63,092 nucleotides of DNA, taken from the NCBI GenBank assembly GCA_028285445.1, contig JANQPQ010000020.1, forward strand, positions 1 to 63,092, read 5' to 3'. This document shows, one piece after another, positions 9,493 through 17,592 of the stretch. Each line of letters begins with the position of its first letter. The stretch's first letter is position 1. Below the pieces are notes generated by a model. That model searched no databases. It was given only the letters and a program-made list of their open reading frames with translations, and was not told the origin of the DNA. This DNA is from Cyclobacteriaceae bacterium. GTDB taxonomy: Bacteria > Bacteroidota > Bacteroidia > Cytophagales > Cyclobacteriaceae. The position numbers and the translations under genes were made by a program.

Positions 9493-10077
9493 TCAGATTA
9501 ATTCATTGTACAACTCCCTTAGTCTTTCCCTCAGGTACAAGATTGCATACCGCTTCCTGGAAATCAGCGTGTTCACTTTTTCATTTTTGATATCAGCAAT
9601 TTCCTGGAAACTCTTGTTTTCAAACTCGTGCATCACAAATACCTCACGCTGCTCTTCGGGAAGATCTTCGAGAGCATCTTCAAGCGTTTCACTTATTAAA
9701 GAACTAAACAGTTCCTGATCGGGAAGCGCAGATAAGTCAGGGATAATCTCTTCCAGCGAAAGGAAAGATTCCTCATCACCACCAGTTGATACTTTACTTT
9801 CCGAAAATGTTTGAGGCTTTTTCTTTCGGAAGTAGTCAGTGATTTTATTTCTGGCCACAGTGAATAACCAGGATGAAGATTTCTCCAGCGACTCTATTGA
9901 TTGATAGCCTTCAACAAACTGGTAGAATACATCCTGCAGAATATCCTCCGCCTCTTCATTAAATGAGACGCGTTTTCTAATGAAATTAAAGAGTCTCGCA
10001 CGCTCCTTATTGAAGGTGAGAGCTATGTTTTCATTTTTTACTTGCGTCATTGCCAAATTTGTATTCAGCGCTTCCAT
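9493..10077 (-). CDS. ECF-type RNA polymerase sigma factor
   Basis: This 194-residue protein has sigma region 2 at about residues 22-90, with the motifs EEAEDILQDVFYQF and SSWLFTVARNKITDYFR. An acidic linker follows, and then region 4 at about residues 135-190 (LPEEQREVFVMHEFENKSFQEIA and the recognition helix). There is no C-terminal extension. A second Met at codon 10 (MTQVKNEN) could be the true start. The gene heads a two-gene unit with the small His-rich membrane protein. Its target promoters are unknown; self-activation is common in the family. Confidence 0.93.
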   Translation of the reverse strand: MEALNTNLAMTQVKNENIALTFNKERARLFNFIRKRVSFNEEAEDILQDVFYQFVEGYQSIESLEKSSSWLFTVARNKITDYFRKKKPQTFSESKVSTGGDEESFLSLEEIIPDLSALPDQELFSSLISETLEDALEDLPEEQREVFVMHEFENKSFQEIADIKNEKVNTLISRKRYAILYLRERLRELYNELI

Positions 10078-10227
10078 TACGCTGAAGACGACTTAGGTAA
10101 ATAAATATTTTATAAGATCGGAAAATATTCTGCATTCCAGGCACCACATTGATTACAAGCCCATTGCAAAGTTGAATAGCACGGAATTAATAGACCGTTT
10201 AATAGCGGTTTTGAATGGCCCATTTGT

Positions 10228-10235
10228 TACTTTTG
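10228..10235 (+). promoter_or_regulatory. -7 promoter element upstream of purL
   Basis: TACTTTTG followed by CCCTG matches the Bacteroidota housekeeping -7 element TAnnTTTG. A TTG at 10211-10213 lies only 14 bases upstream of it, shorter than usual. Transcription would begin near 10242 and leave a leader of about 105 bases before the purL ATG. I see no known riboswitch in that leader. Confidence 0.55.
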
Positions 10236-10346
10236 CCCTGAGATCGACAGAGGTTTGAATAGGCCAAAAATCCAGAAATGAATATAGCCCTGATCCACTA
10301 TCAACTTCTTCCACTTTCCACAGTTCAACCCTAAAGTTTGCCATTG

Positions 10347-13300
10347 ATGGTTCTATTTTTTAAAGGAGGACACCAAAAAATATTTGCAGTAGGTGTCGCT
10401 CGCGCTTTGGATATTGCCCAAGTTGAAAAACTGAGTTGGCTTTTTGGAAATGCCCTCAAGCTTGAAGAAACACAGCTGCCAGGTAATTTTATTGGGCCCA
10501 GAAAAGAGATGGTCACCCCCTGGAGTACCAATGCTGTAGAGATTACCCAAACTATGGGCGTTGAGGGTATCAATAGGATTGAAGAGTTTGTTACCTACAA
10601 AGAGGGAGATGCACAGGATCCAATGCTACAAAAAGTCTACGAAGGTTTAGATCAGGAAATATTTACCATTACCCATCAGCCTGAAGATATTCAGGAAATA
10701 GATGACATCGCAGACTATAACGAAAGGGAAGGTTTGGCCCTCAGCAAAGATGAAATCGATTACCTCCATCAAGTCAGTCATTCCTTGGGTAGAAAACTAA
10801 CAGACAGCGAAGTATTCGGGTTCTCCCAGGTAAATTCTGAGCATTGCCGCCATAAAATATTCAATGGGTCATTCATTATCGATGGTGAAGAAAAAGAAAA
10901 ATCACTTTTCCAGTTAATTAAAGAGACTTCAGCCAAAAACCCCAATCGCTTAGTATCAGCTTACAAAGACAATGTTGCCTTCGTAAAAGGCCCACGTATT
11001 GAGCAATTTGCTCCCAAGAGACAAGATGTTGCAGAGGAGTTTGATATCAACGATGTGGAATCTATCCTCTCTCTCAAGGCTGAAACGCACAATTTCCCAA
11101 CCACCGTAGAACCTTTCAATGGTGCGGCTACTGGTTCGGGAGGGGAAATCAGAGACAGGATGGCTGGAGGCCGAGCGAGCATTCCCCTGGCAGGTACGGC
11201 GGTTTACATGACATCATATCCCAGGCTTACTGACGACAAAAGCTGGGAGCAACAAAATGAGCCCCGGCCTTGGCTCTATCAAACACCACTGGATATCCTG
11301 ATTAAGGCCTCAAACGGTGCCAGCGATTTTGGAAATAAATTTGGCCAACCGCTCATTTGCGGCAGTCTGCTCACCTTCGAACTCAACCAGGAGCAAAAAG
11401 CCTGGGGATATGACAAAGTGGTAATGCTCGCCGGCGGTGTTGGTTTCGGTTATGCCAATGGCTCCCATAAGGGTATGCCTGAAGTTGGTGACAAAGTAGT
11501 AGTACTTGGTGGTGATAATTACCGCATTGGTATGGGAGGCGGCTCCGTTTCGTCTGTGGCAACCGGGCAGTATGGTAATGCTGTTGAGCTTAATGCTATT
11601 CAAAGGTCAAATCCTGAAATGCAGAAGAGAGTATTTAATGCTATCCGCGGACTGGCCGAAATGAGTGAGAATCCCATTGTGTCAATTCACGATCACGGAG
11701 CGGGCGGCCACCTTAACTGTCTTTCCGAACTATTGGAGGAAACCGGAGGAGTAATTGATGTTTCGAAACTTCCTGTCGGTGATCCTACACTTTCAGCAAA
11801 AGAGATTATTGGTAACGAATCTCAGGAGAGGATGGGACTAATTATAAAGGAACAAGATCTTCCCCTTCTGCAAGACCTGGCCGATCGTGAAAGAGCTCCC
11901 ATGTATGTGGTGGGCGAAGTTACCGGCGACATGAGATTCAAATTTGAGAATGGCAACGACCGCAGCCCCATGGACTGGGAATTGTCACATATGTTCGGCT
12001 CCTCACCTAAAACAGTTCTAAAAGATGCGAGTCAGCAAGAGAATCAGCCGGAAATAACTTATGATGAAAGCAAGTTACAAAGCTATCTCGAGGATGTATT
12101 GAGCTTAGAAGCAGTTGCTTGCAAAGACTGGTTAACCAACAAGGTAGATCGTTGTGTTTCGGGCAGAGTTGCCAAGCAGCAAACAGCTGGCCCCGTGCAG
12201 TTGCCATTGAACAATGTGGCAGTAATGGCCCTGGATTTTCAAGGCAAGAAAGGGGTTGCAACTTCCATAGGTCATGCACCGGTGGCTGGATTGATAAATC
12301 CCGCGGCGGGTTCAAGACTGGCTGTAAGTGAAGCACTTCTTAACCTAATCTGGGCTCCTATTGAAGAAGGATTGGCCGGGGTATCACTTAGCGCCAACTG
12401 GATGTGGCCTGCAAAAAATGAAGGCGAAAATGCGCGACTCTATGAAGCCGTAGAAGCGGTAAGTAAGTTCTCAATTGAATTGGGTATAAATGTGCCCACC
12501 GGCAAAGACAGCCTTTCCATGACTCAAAAATATCCAGATGGAAAAACTGTCTATTCTCCCGGCACTGTGATTATCTCAAGTGTGGGTGAAGTTACAGACC
12601 TCAACAAGGTGGTTGAACCTGTATTGAGGGATGTAGCTGAATCTATTCTGATTTTTATTGACTTCTCATCTACCCAAAATGAATTAGGCGGCAGCAGCTT
12701 TGCGCAGACACAAAACCAATTAGGATCGAATACTCCGGATGTATCTGATAGCAATTACTTCAAGAAGGCTTTTGACGTAATTCAAGATCTTATCAAAGAA
12801 GACTTAATTCTCTCCGGACACGATATATCTGCCGGTGGGCTAATTACTACCTTACTGGAGCTTTGTTTCAGCAAGAACACAATCGGATTAGATCTAAACC
12901 TCAGCGAATTAAATTCCGGAGATATAGTTAAGATGCTTTTTAGTGAAAATCCCGGTATTGTTATCCAGGTTGAAGAGTCTTCTGAAGCGCTATCTCTATT
13001 ATCTGATAGTAATATCAAATTCAAAGTTATTGGCAGGCCAAACTGGAACCGGTCTTTCACCATCCAGGATGGGACAACTGAACATCATCTTGATATTGAC
13101 CACTTAAGAGACACATGGTACGATTCCTCTCATCGGCTTGACAGTCATAGCTTACAGAGTGGAGAACATGGTAGAGTCAGATTTGAGAATTATAAGAAAC
13201 AGTCTTTAAGGTATAATTTCAAACCAGAATTCACTGGCAAGTATGATCAATACGGCATTGATCCTCTTCGCAGAACACCAACCGGAGTTAAAGCGGCTAT

Positions 13301-14042
13301 AATTAGAGAAAAAGGTATCAATAGCGACCGAGAGATGGCCTGGGACCTCTACCTGGCCGGGTTTGATGTGAAAGATATTCACATGACTGACCTTATTTCA
13401 GGCCGCGAAGATCTTGCTGATGTTAACTTCATTGTATTTACCGGGGGATTCTCCAACTCAGATGTGCTGGGTTCGGCAAAAGGTTGGGCCGGAGCATTTC
13501 TATATAACGATAAAGCCAAGGCAGCCCTAGAAAATTTTTATGCCCGTGAGAACACGCTTAGCCTTGGTGTTTGCAATGGTTGTCAACTGATGATGGAATT
13601 AGGGCTGATTTACCCCGAGCAAGAGGAACACCCCAAGATGCACCATAACAGTTCTGGAAAATTCGAATGTTCGTTCCTTAATGTAGATATTCCTGAGAAC
13701 AATTCGGTCATGCTTAAATCCATGGCAGGTAGTAGATTAGGCATTTGGATGGCACATGGAGAAGGGAAGTTCAACTTTCCACTTGATGAAGACTCATATG
13801 AAATCTCGGGCAAGTATAGCTATTCCGAATACCCGGGTAATCCTAATGGTTCCGACTTTGACGCGGCTTTCGTTCATTCCAAAAACGGTAGACACCTCGC
13901 TATGATGCCCCATCTGGAACGCTCAATGTTCCCCTGGAACTGGGCTCATTATCCGGAAGATCGTAAAAGTGACCAAGTGTCACCTTGGATTGAGGCTTTT
14001 GTTAATGCCAAAAACTGGGTGGTAGAGAAAACCAAAATCTAG
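10347..14042 (+). CDS. purL: Phosphoribosylformylglycinamidine synthase
   Basis: This large single-chain FGAM synthase (1231 residues) converts FGAR, glutamine and ATP to FGAM in purine biosynthesis. An N-terminal PurS-like region is followed by two AIRS-type ATP-binding halves, with conserved text such as SQVNSEHCRHKIF, SLKAETHNFPTTVEPF and HDHGAGGHLNCL. A C-terminal class I glutamine amidotransferase domain carries the nucleophile C1076 in GVCNGCQL and a His near the end (MPHLERSMFPW). Length matches the large gamma-proteobacterial type rather than the split PurSLQ system. The ATG at 10347 is preferred over an in-frame TTG at 10338. The gene stands alone under its own promoter. Confidence 0.97.
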   Translation: MVLFFKGGHQKIFAVGVARALDIAQVEKLSWLFGNALKLEETQLPGNFIGPRKEMVTPWSTNAVEITQTMGVEGINRIEEFVTYKEGDAQDPMLQKVYEGLDQEIFTITHQPEDIQEIDDIADYNEREGLALSKDEIDYLHQVSHSLGRKLTDSEVFGFSQVNSEHCRHKIFNGSFIIDGEEKEKSLFQLIKETSAKNPNRLVSAYKDNVAFVKGPRIEQFAPKRQDVAEEFDINDVESILSLKAETHNFPTTVEPFNGAATGSGGEIRDRMAGGRASIPLAGTAVYMTSYPRLTDDKSWEQQNEPRPWLYQTPLDILIKASNGASDFGNKFGQPLICGSLLTFELNQEQKAWGYDKVVMLAGGVGFGYANGSHKGMPEVGDKVVVLGGDNYRIGMGGGSVSSVATGQYGNAVELNAIQRSNPEMQKRVFNAIRGLAEMSENPIVSIHDHGAGGHLNCLSELLEETGGVIDVSKLPVGDPTLSAKEIIGNESQERMGLIIKEQDLPLLQDLADRERAPMYVVGEVTGDMRFKFENGNDRSPMDWELSHMFGSSPKTVLKDASQQENQPEITYDESKLQSYLEDVLSLEAVACKDWLTNKVDRCVSGRVAKQQTAGPVQLPLNNVAVMALDFQGKKGVATSIGHAPVAGLINPAAGSRLAVSEALLNLIWAPIEEGLAGVSLSANWMWPAKNEGENARLYEAVEAVSKFSIELGINVPTGKDSLSMTQKYPDGKTVYSPGTVIISSVGEVTDLNKVVEPVLRDVAESILIFIDFSSTQNELGGSSFAQTQNQLGSNTPDVSDSNYFKKAFDVIQDLIKEDLILSGHDISAGGLITTLLELCFSKNTIGLDLNLSELNSGDIVKMLFSENPGIVIQVEESSEALSLLSDSNIKFKVIGRPNWNRSFTIQDGTTEHHLDIDHLRDTWYDSSHRLDSHSLQSGEHGRVRFENYKKQSLRYNFKPEFTGKYDQYGIDPLRRTPTGVKAAIIREKGINSDREMAWDLYLAGFDVKDIHMTDLISGREDLADVNFIVFTGGFSNSDVLGSAKGWAGAFLYNDKAKAALENFYARENTLSLGVCNGCQLMMELGLIYPEQEEHPKMHHNSSGKFECSFLNVDIPENNSVMLKSMAGSRLGIWMAHGEGKFNFPLDEDSYEISGKYSYSEYPGNPNGSDFDAAFVHSKNGRHLAMMPHLERSMFPWNWAHYPEDRKSDQVSPWIEAFVNAKNWVVEKTKI

Positions 14043-14058
14043 CCCTATTGTCTCGCGA

Positions 14059-14089
14059 TTGAATGCTGGTTATAGTAAATTTACTTTTG
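14059..14089 (+). promoter_or_regulatory. Promoter of the outer-membrane barrel gene
   Basis: A TTG at 14059-14061 and TACTTTTG at 14082-14089 are separated by 20 bases, matching the Bacteroidota pattern TTG-N17-23-TAnnTTTG. The context of the -7 element (TTACTTTTGCCTTG) is almost identical to that before purL. The predicted transcript start is near 14096. Confidence 0.65.
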
Positions 14090-14114
14090 CCTTGCCAAGA
14101 GTATGTATCTAATA

Positions 14115-15074
14115 ATGCATAACCTACGAAACCTCCTAGCTGTATCTCTTATCGCAATCTTAAGTATTGGCCTTAAGGCTCAAGGCTGCTCAGATGCAGG
14201 GTTCTGCACTATGGGCGCAATGAAACCTGACCAGGGGTTCAATCTTGGTGTACCAGTAAAACTAAGGTCTATGGAAATTGGCTGGTACAAAGGCGAAACT
14301 TTACTTACTCCTACTGTTTACGCCTTTACTGCCGATTTTAACTTTCTCATCGGAAAAAACCTGACATTTCAGGCCAAGGTACCTTATCAATATGTAAGGG
14401 GCAGTTTTGGAAAAAACGATGGTATCGGCGACTTGTCTATTAGCTTTACCAAACCAATTGTTGATAAAGATAAGTACGATATCAGCCTGACACTAGGTGC
14501 AAAAATTGCCACCGGAGATGCCACAGCCTCCATTGTAAGCCCTAGCACAGGTGTTGAAACGCAACTACCGATGTACTATCAGGTCACGCTCGGTTCGCAT
14601 GACTTAGTGATTGGAGCATCATACATTTCGAGAGAATGGCTTATTGCCGTTGGTTATCAGCAACCCCTATCGCATCAAAATGAAAATCAATTTACGCCAG
14701 ACCCTAACGATTGGGACTGGTACCCCGACATAAATTACGTACGAAGCTACGATCTTGCCACAGACCTCAGACGCGGAGCGGATGTGATGTTTAGGGCTGA
14801 AAGAAACTGGCGCTTTGCTAATTACAATTTCAATTTTGGTGTCCTTCCTATTTATAGAATCACCCACGACCAGATTCTAGTTAATGGTGTTTATGAAAAG
14901 CAGGATAAAACGACGGGCTTGGCTTTGTCGATATTAGCTGGAGCCGGATACCAGTTTAACGTGAGCAATGCTGTTAAGATAATCTACGGATTGAAGATAA
15001 CGGATAGGGATGTCAACCCTGACGGACTCACCCGTGATAGTGTTCTGACACTAGCCTATCAGGTCAAATTCTAA
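14115..15074 (+). CDS. Outer-membrane beta-barrel protein with Cys-containing N terminus
   Basis: This protein is about 319 residues long from ATG 14115. An ATG at 14103 adds four residues and cannot be excluded. A signal peptide (MHNLRNLLAVSLIAILSIGLKAQ) is followed by the motif GCSDAGFCTMGAMKP, with two cysteines seven residues apart. The remainder alternates polar and hydrophobic residues with many aromatic ends, as in outer-membrane barrels of the MetA-pathway/transporter type, and ends in a C-terminal aromatic strand (LTLAYQVKF). The substrate is unknown. It lies alone between purL and tRNA-Gln. The barrel call is made from composition and strand periodicity. Confidence 0.8.
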   Translation: MHNLRNLLAVSLIAILSIGLKAQGCSDAGFCTMGAMKPDQGFNLGVPVKLRSMEIGWYKGETLLTPTVYAFTADFNFLIGKNLTFQAKVPYQYVRGSFGKNDGIGDLSISFTKPIVDKDKYDISLTLGAKIATGDATASIVSPSTGVETQLPMYYQVTLGSHDLVIGASYISREWLIAVGYQQPLSHQNENQFTPDPNDWDWYPDINYVRSYDLATDLRRGADVMFRAERNWRFANYNFNFGVLPIYRITHDQILVNGVYEKQDKTTGLALSILAGAGYQFNVSNAVKIIYGLKITDRDVNPDGLTRDSVLTLAYQVKF

Positions 15075-15133
15075 CTCCTCCATACTCTAGAAATAATTTA
15101 AAATCTCCTATTTCTATTTAGTTAAATAAGTAA

Positions 15134-15141
15134 TATTTTTG
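15134..15141 (+). promoter_or_regulatory. -7 promoter element of tRNA-Gln
   Basis: TATTTTTG matches TAnnTTTG and lies 23 bases before the mature tRNA 5' end. No clear -33 TTG is present. Because no other promoter is visible before prs, this may also serve prs by read-through. Confidence 0.5.
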
Positions 15142-15164
15142 CTGTCCCATTTTATGGGTGGAAG

Positions 15165-15237
15165 TGTCCCATGGTGTAACTGGCAACACGTCTGGTTTTG
15201 GTCCAGAAGAGTCTAGGTTCGAGCCCTAGTGGGACAA
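15165..15237 (+). tRNA. tRNA-Gln (anticodon TTG)
   Basis: A full cloverleaf can be drawn. The acceptor strands are TGTCCCA (15165-15171) and TGGGACA (15230-15236), with discriminator A at 15237. The D stem is GTGT/ACAC (15174-15177, 15186-15189). The anticodon stem is TCTGG/CCAGA around loop TTTTGGT, with anticodon TTG at 15198-15200. The T stem is CTAGG/CCTAG around TTCGAGC. The 3' CCA is not encoded, since ACAA follows. It reads CAA and, by wobble, CAG codons. Confidence 0.97.
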
Positions 15238-15248
15238 CAAAGAAAAGG

Positions 15249-15276
15249 TCCCGATTGCAAATCGGGATTTGTTTTT
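15249..15276 (+). terminator. Intrinsic terminator after tRNA-Gln
   Basis: A perfect stem TCCCGATT/AATCGGGA with loop GCA (15249-15267) is followed by TTTGTTTTT. It ends only four bases before the prs ATG, so it may attenuate read-through into prs rather than simply end the tRNA transcript. Confidence 0.8.
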
Positions 15277-15280
15277 AATA

Positions 15281-16219
15281 ATGCAATCAGTAAAAATATT
15301 TAGCGGTAAAAGCTCGCAAGTTCTAGCTGAAAAAATAGCAGAAGCCTACGGTTCGCCAATAGGTTCTGTAACCATTGATAATTTCAGCGATGGCGAAATT
15401 TCAGCTACCATCAACGAATCTGTTCGTGGTTGTGATGTATTCCTAATACAATCAACAACACCCCCAGCAGACAATCTGATGGAACTGCTTCTTTTAATTG
15501 ACGCCGCAAAAAGGGCAAGTGCCGACTACGTAACTGTAGTGGTACCATATTTTGGTTATGCCCGGCAAGATCGAAAAGACAAGCCACGAGTAGCCATTGC
15601 TGCCAAGCTGCTAGCCAATATCTTGTCTGCAGCAGGGGCTGACCGCATTATGACTTGCAATTTGCACGCCGACCAGATTCAGGGATTTTTTGATATCCCA
15701 TTAGATCACCTGGACGGCAGCTCACTGTTTGTTCCTTACTTGCAATCCCTGAATTTGGATAACATCGTTTTCGCTTCACCAGATGTTGGTGGTGTCAAAA
15801 GAGCGCGAAACTATGCCAAATATTTTCAGGCCGACCTGGTGATATGCGATAAGCATCGTGAACGGGCCAATGAAGTGGCATCTATGCAGTTGATCGGTAA
15901 TGTTGAAGGGGCAGATGTGATTATGGTTGATGACTTGATTGACACTGGTGGCACCATGTGTAAGGCAGCAAAGCTAATAATGGAGAAAGGAGCCAACTCA
16001 GTGAGGGCAATATGCACCCACCCTGTTCTTTCAGGAAATGCCTACGAGAATATCAATAACTCAGTTCTTGACGAGCTGGTTGTTACTGACACTATTTCTC
16101 TGACTCAGGAAAGCTCCAAGATCAAAGTGCTTTCGATAGCAAATCTTTTCGCTAAAGCAATAAGGAAGCAGCACGACCATGAGTCAATTAGTTCATTATT
16201 TATCAAAGGATTCGATTAA
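15281..16219 (+). CDS. prs: Ribose-phosphate pyrophosphokinase
   Basis: This 312-residue PRPP synthase makes PRPP from ribose 5-phosphate and ATP for nucleotide, His and Trp synthesis. It shows the ATP-binding loop text VVPYFGYARQDRKDKPR, the catalytic flexible-loop region and the PRPP-binding loop VDDLIDTGGTMCKAA. The ATG at 15281 gives the normal family start (MQSVKIFSGKSS); an in-frame TTG at 15269 lies in the terminator T-run. The gene precedes rplY and pth, an arrangement conserved across many bacteria. No promoter is seen between it and tRNA-Gln. Confidence 0.97.
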   Translation: MQSVKIFSGKSSQVLAEKIAEAYGSPIGSVTIDNFSDGEISATINESVRGCDVFLIQSTTPPADNLMELLLLIDAAKRASADYVTVVVPYFGYARQDRKDKPRVAIAAKLLANILSAAGADRIMTCNLHADQIQGFFDIPLDHLDGSSLFVPYLQSLNLDNIVFASPDVGGVKRARNYAKYFQADLVICDKHRERANEVASMQLIGNVEGADVIMVDDLIDTGGTMCKAAKLIMEKGANSVRAICTHPVLSGNAYENINNSVLDELVVTDTISLTQESSKIKVLSIANLFAKAIRKQHDHESISSLFIKGFD

Positions 16220-16234
16220 TTAAATATCTATAAA

Positions 16235-16939
16235 ATGAAAACTGTTGAGATTATAGGGTATAAAAGAGCAAATCTTGGCAAAGCTGAATCAAAGAGGTTA
16301 AGAGATGAAGGAAACGTACCATGCGTAGTATACGGTGGAGACGAGCAAGTTCATTTCTATGCCCCGATGATCCTTTTCCGGGAACTCGTTTATACAAACG
16401 AAGCTCACTTTGTGAGTCTGAACATTGAAGGGCAAGAAGTTCGAGCCATCTTACAAGATGTGCAATTTCACCCGGTAAGTGAGGTTATACTCCATGCTGA
16501 TTTCCTTCAACTTTTTGAAGGTAAACCAGTAAAGATGCACATTCCGGTACGGCTTAGTGGCCAATCACCTGGTGTGCAACAAGGTGGAACTTTGGTACTG
16601 AAGAGAAGAACATTGTGGTTGAAGGCACTGCCAAAGCATATGCCAGAACACCTTGAAGTAGACATTTCGACATTGGACTTCGGTAATGCCATTAAGGTAG
16701 GTTCCGTGGTTGAAGACAATTTCGAAATACTCGATACGAAAATCGCGTCTATCGCTGTAGTTGAAATTCCTAGAGCACTTAAAGCTGCTGCTGCTGAAGA
16801 AGCTGCGGCCGAGGCTGCTGCTCTCGAGGCCGCTGAAGGCGAAGAAGGTGCCGAAGGAGGTGAAGGTGCTGCTGCTCCTGCTGAAGGTGGTGGTGATGCC
16901 AAGCCTGAAGGTGGCGGTGACGAACCAAAGGAAGAATAA
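16235..16939 (+). CDS. rplY: 50S ribosomal protein L25/Ctc
   Basis: This is a 234-residue, long-form L25 (TL5/Ctc) that binds 5S rRNA in the central protuberance of the ribosome. The N-terminal L25 domain (residues about 1-95) begins MKTVEIIGYKRANLGKAESK. The second beta domain runs to about residue 185, and the tail is a low-complexity Ala/Glu/Gly-rich stretch. It starts 15 bases after prs and is followed by an intrinsic terminator, so prs-rplY is likely one transcript. Confidence 0.96.
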   Translation: MKTVEIIGYKRANLGKAESKRLRDEGNVPCVVYGGDEQVHFYAPMILFRELVYTNEAHFVSLNIEGQEVRAILQDVQFHPVSEVILHADFLQLFEGKPVKMHIPVRLSGQSPGVQQGGTLVLKRRTLWLKALPKHMPEHLEVDISTLDFGNAIKVGSVVEDNFEILDTKIASIAVVEIPRALKAAAAEEAAAEAAALEAAEGEEGAEGGEGAAAPAEGGGDAKPEGGGDEPKEE

Positions 16940-16972
16940 TATCTTAAGTTTGTTTCATAATCCTTTTACTGA

Positions 16973-17004
16973 AAATCCTGCTGGTGCAGGATTTTTTCTT
17001 TTTC
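16973..17004 (+). terminator. Intrinsic terminator after rplY
   Basis: The stem AAATCCTGC/GCAGGATTT with loop TGGT (16973-16994) is followed by a T-rich run, TTTCTTTTT. It separates prs-rplY from pth. Confidence 0.85.
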
Positions 17005-17034
17005 TGTCATTCTTATTTTTGAACGACAAGTAAG

Positions 17035-17589
17035 ATGAAATACTTAATAGCTGGCTTGGGAAATATTGGTGCGGAGTACGAATTAACCCGTCACAACATT
17101 GGCTTTCTGGTGCTTGACCGACTGGTAGAAGGCAAAGCAGAGTTTGAACTGGAGCGGCATGCCCATAAGGCGCTAATCAAACATAAGGGACGCCAAATTC
17201 ACCTAATTAAGCCAACAACTTTTATGAACCTCAGTGGTAAGGCTGTAAACTATTGGCAACAACAACTCAAGATTGAAAAGCAGAACATACTGGTTGTAAC
17301 CGACGACACTTCCTTGCCCTTTGGTAAACTACGCATGCGTGCAAAGGGCTCTGACGCTGGACACAATGGCTTAAAGAATATTGAGCAAATGACAGGTGGG
17401 AATAACTACGCCCGATTACGCTTTGGCATAGGAGATGATTTTCATCAAGGTCAGAAAGTAGACTATGTACTAAGTCCTTTCAAGAAGGAAGAATTTGACA
17501 CGATTCTGGAGCCTATTGACAAGTGTTGTGAAATGATCTTATCTTTTGCCACCAATGGGGTGGTTAGGACAATGAATCAATATAACTAA
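17035..17589 (+). CDS. pth: Peptidyl-tRNA hydrolase
   Basis: This 184-residue Pth recycles peptidyl-tRNAs released from stalled ribosomes. The catalytic His20 lies in LTRHNIGF. FMNLSGKAV carries the conserved Asn, the region TDDTSLPFGKLRMR carries the conserved Asp, and DAGHNGLK completes the active-site cleft. Length is normal. It follows the prs-rplY pair and a terminator, and its stop lies three bases from the convergent metG stop, with no terminator between them. Confidence 0.96.
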   Translation: MKYLIAGLGNIGAEYELTRHNIGFLVLDRLVEGKAEFELERHAHKALIKHKGRQIHLIKPTTFMNLSGKAVNYWQQQLKIEKQNILVVTDDTSLPFGKLRMRAKGSDAGHNGLKNIEQMTGGNNYARLRFGIGDDFHQGQKVDYVLSPFKKEEFDTILEPIDKCCEMILSFATNGVVRTMNQYN

Positions 17590-17592
17590 CGG

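Noticed and set aside
10153-10344. A 63-codon minus-strand ORF upstream of purL
   Set aside because: It overlaps the purL promoter and leader, has no recognisable domain, and looks like chance in a regulatory spacer.
16507-16902. A 131-codon antisense ORF rich in Ala, Ser and Pro
   Set aside because: It is the reverse reading of the low-complexity Ala/Gly/Glu tail of L25, not a gene.
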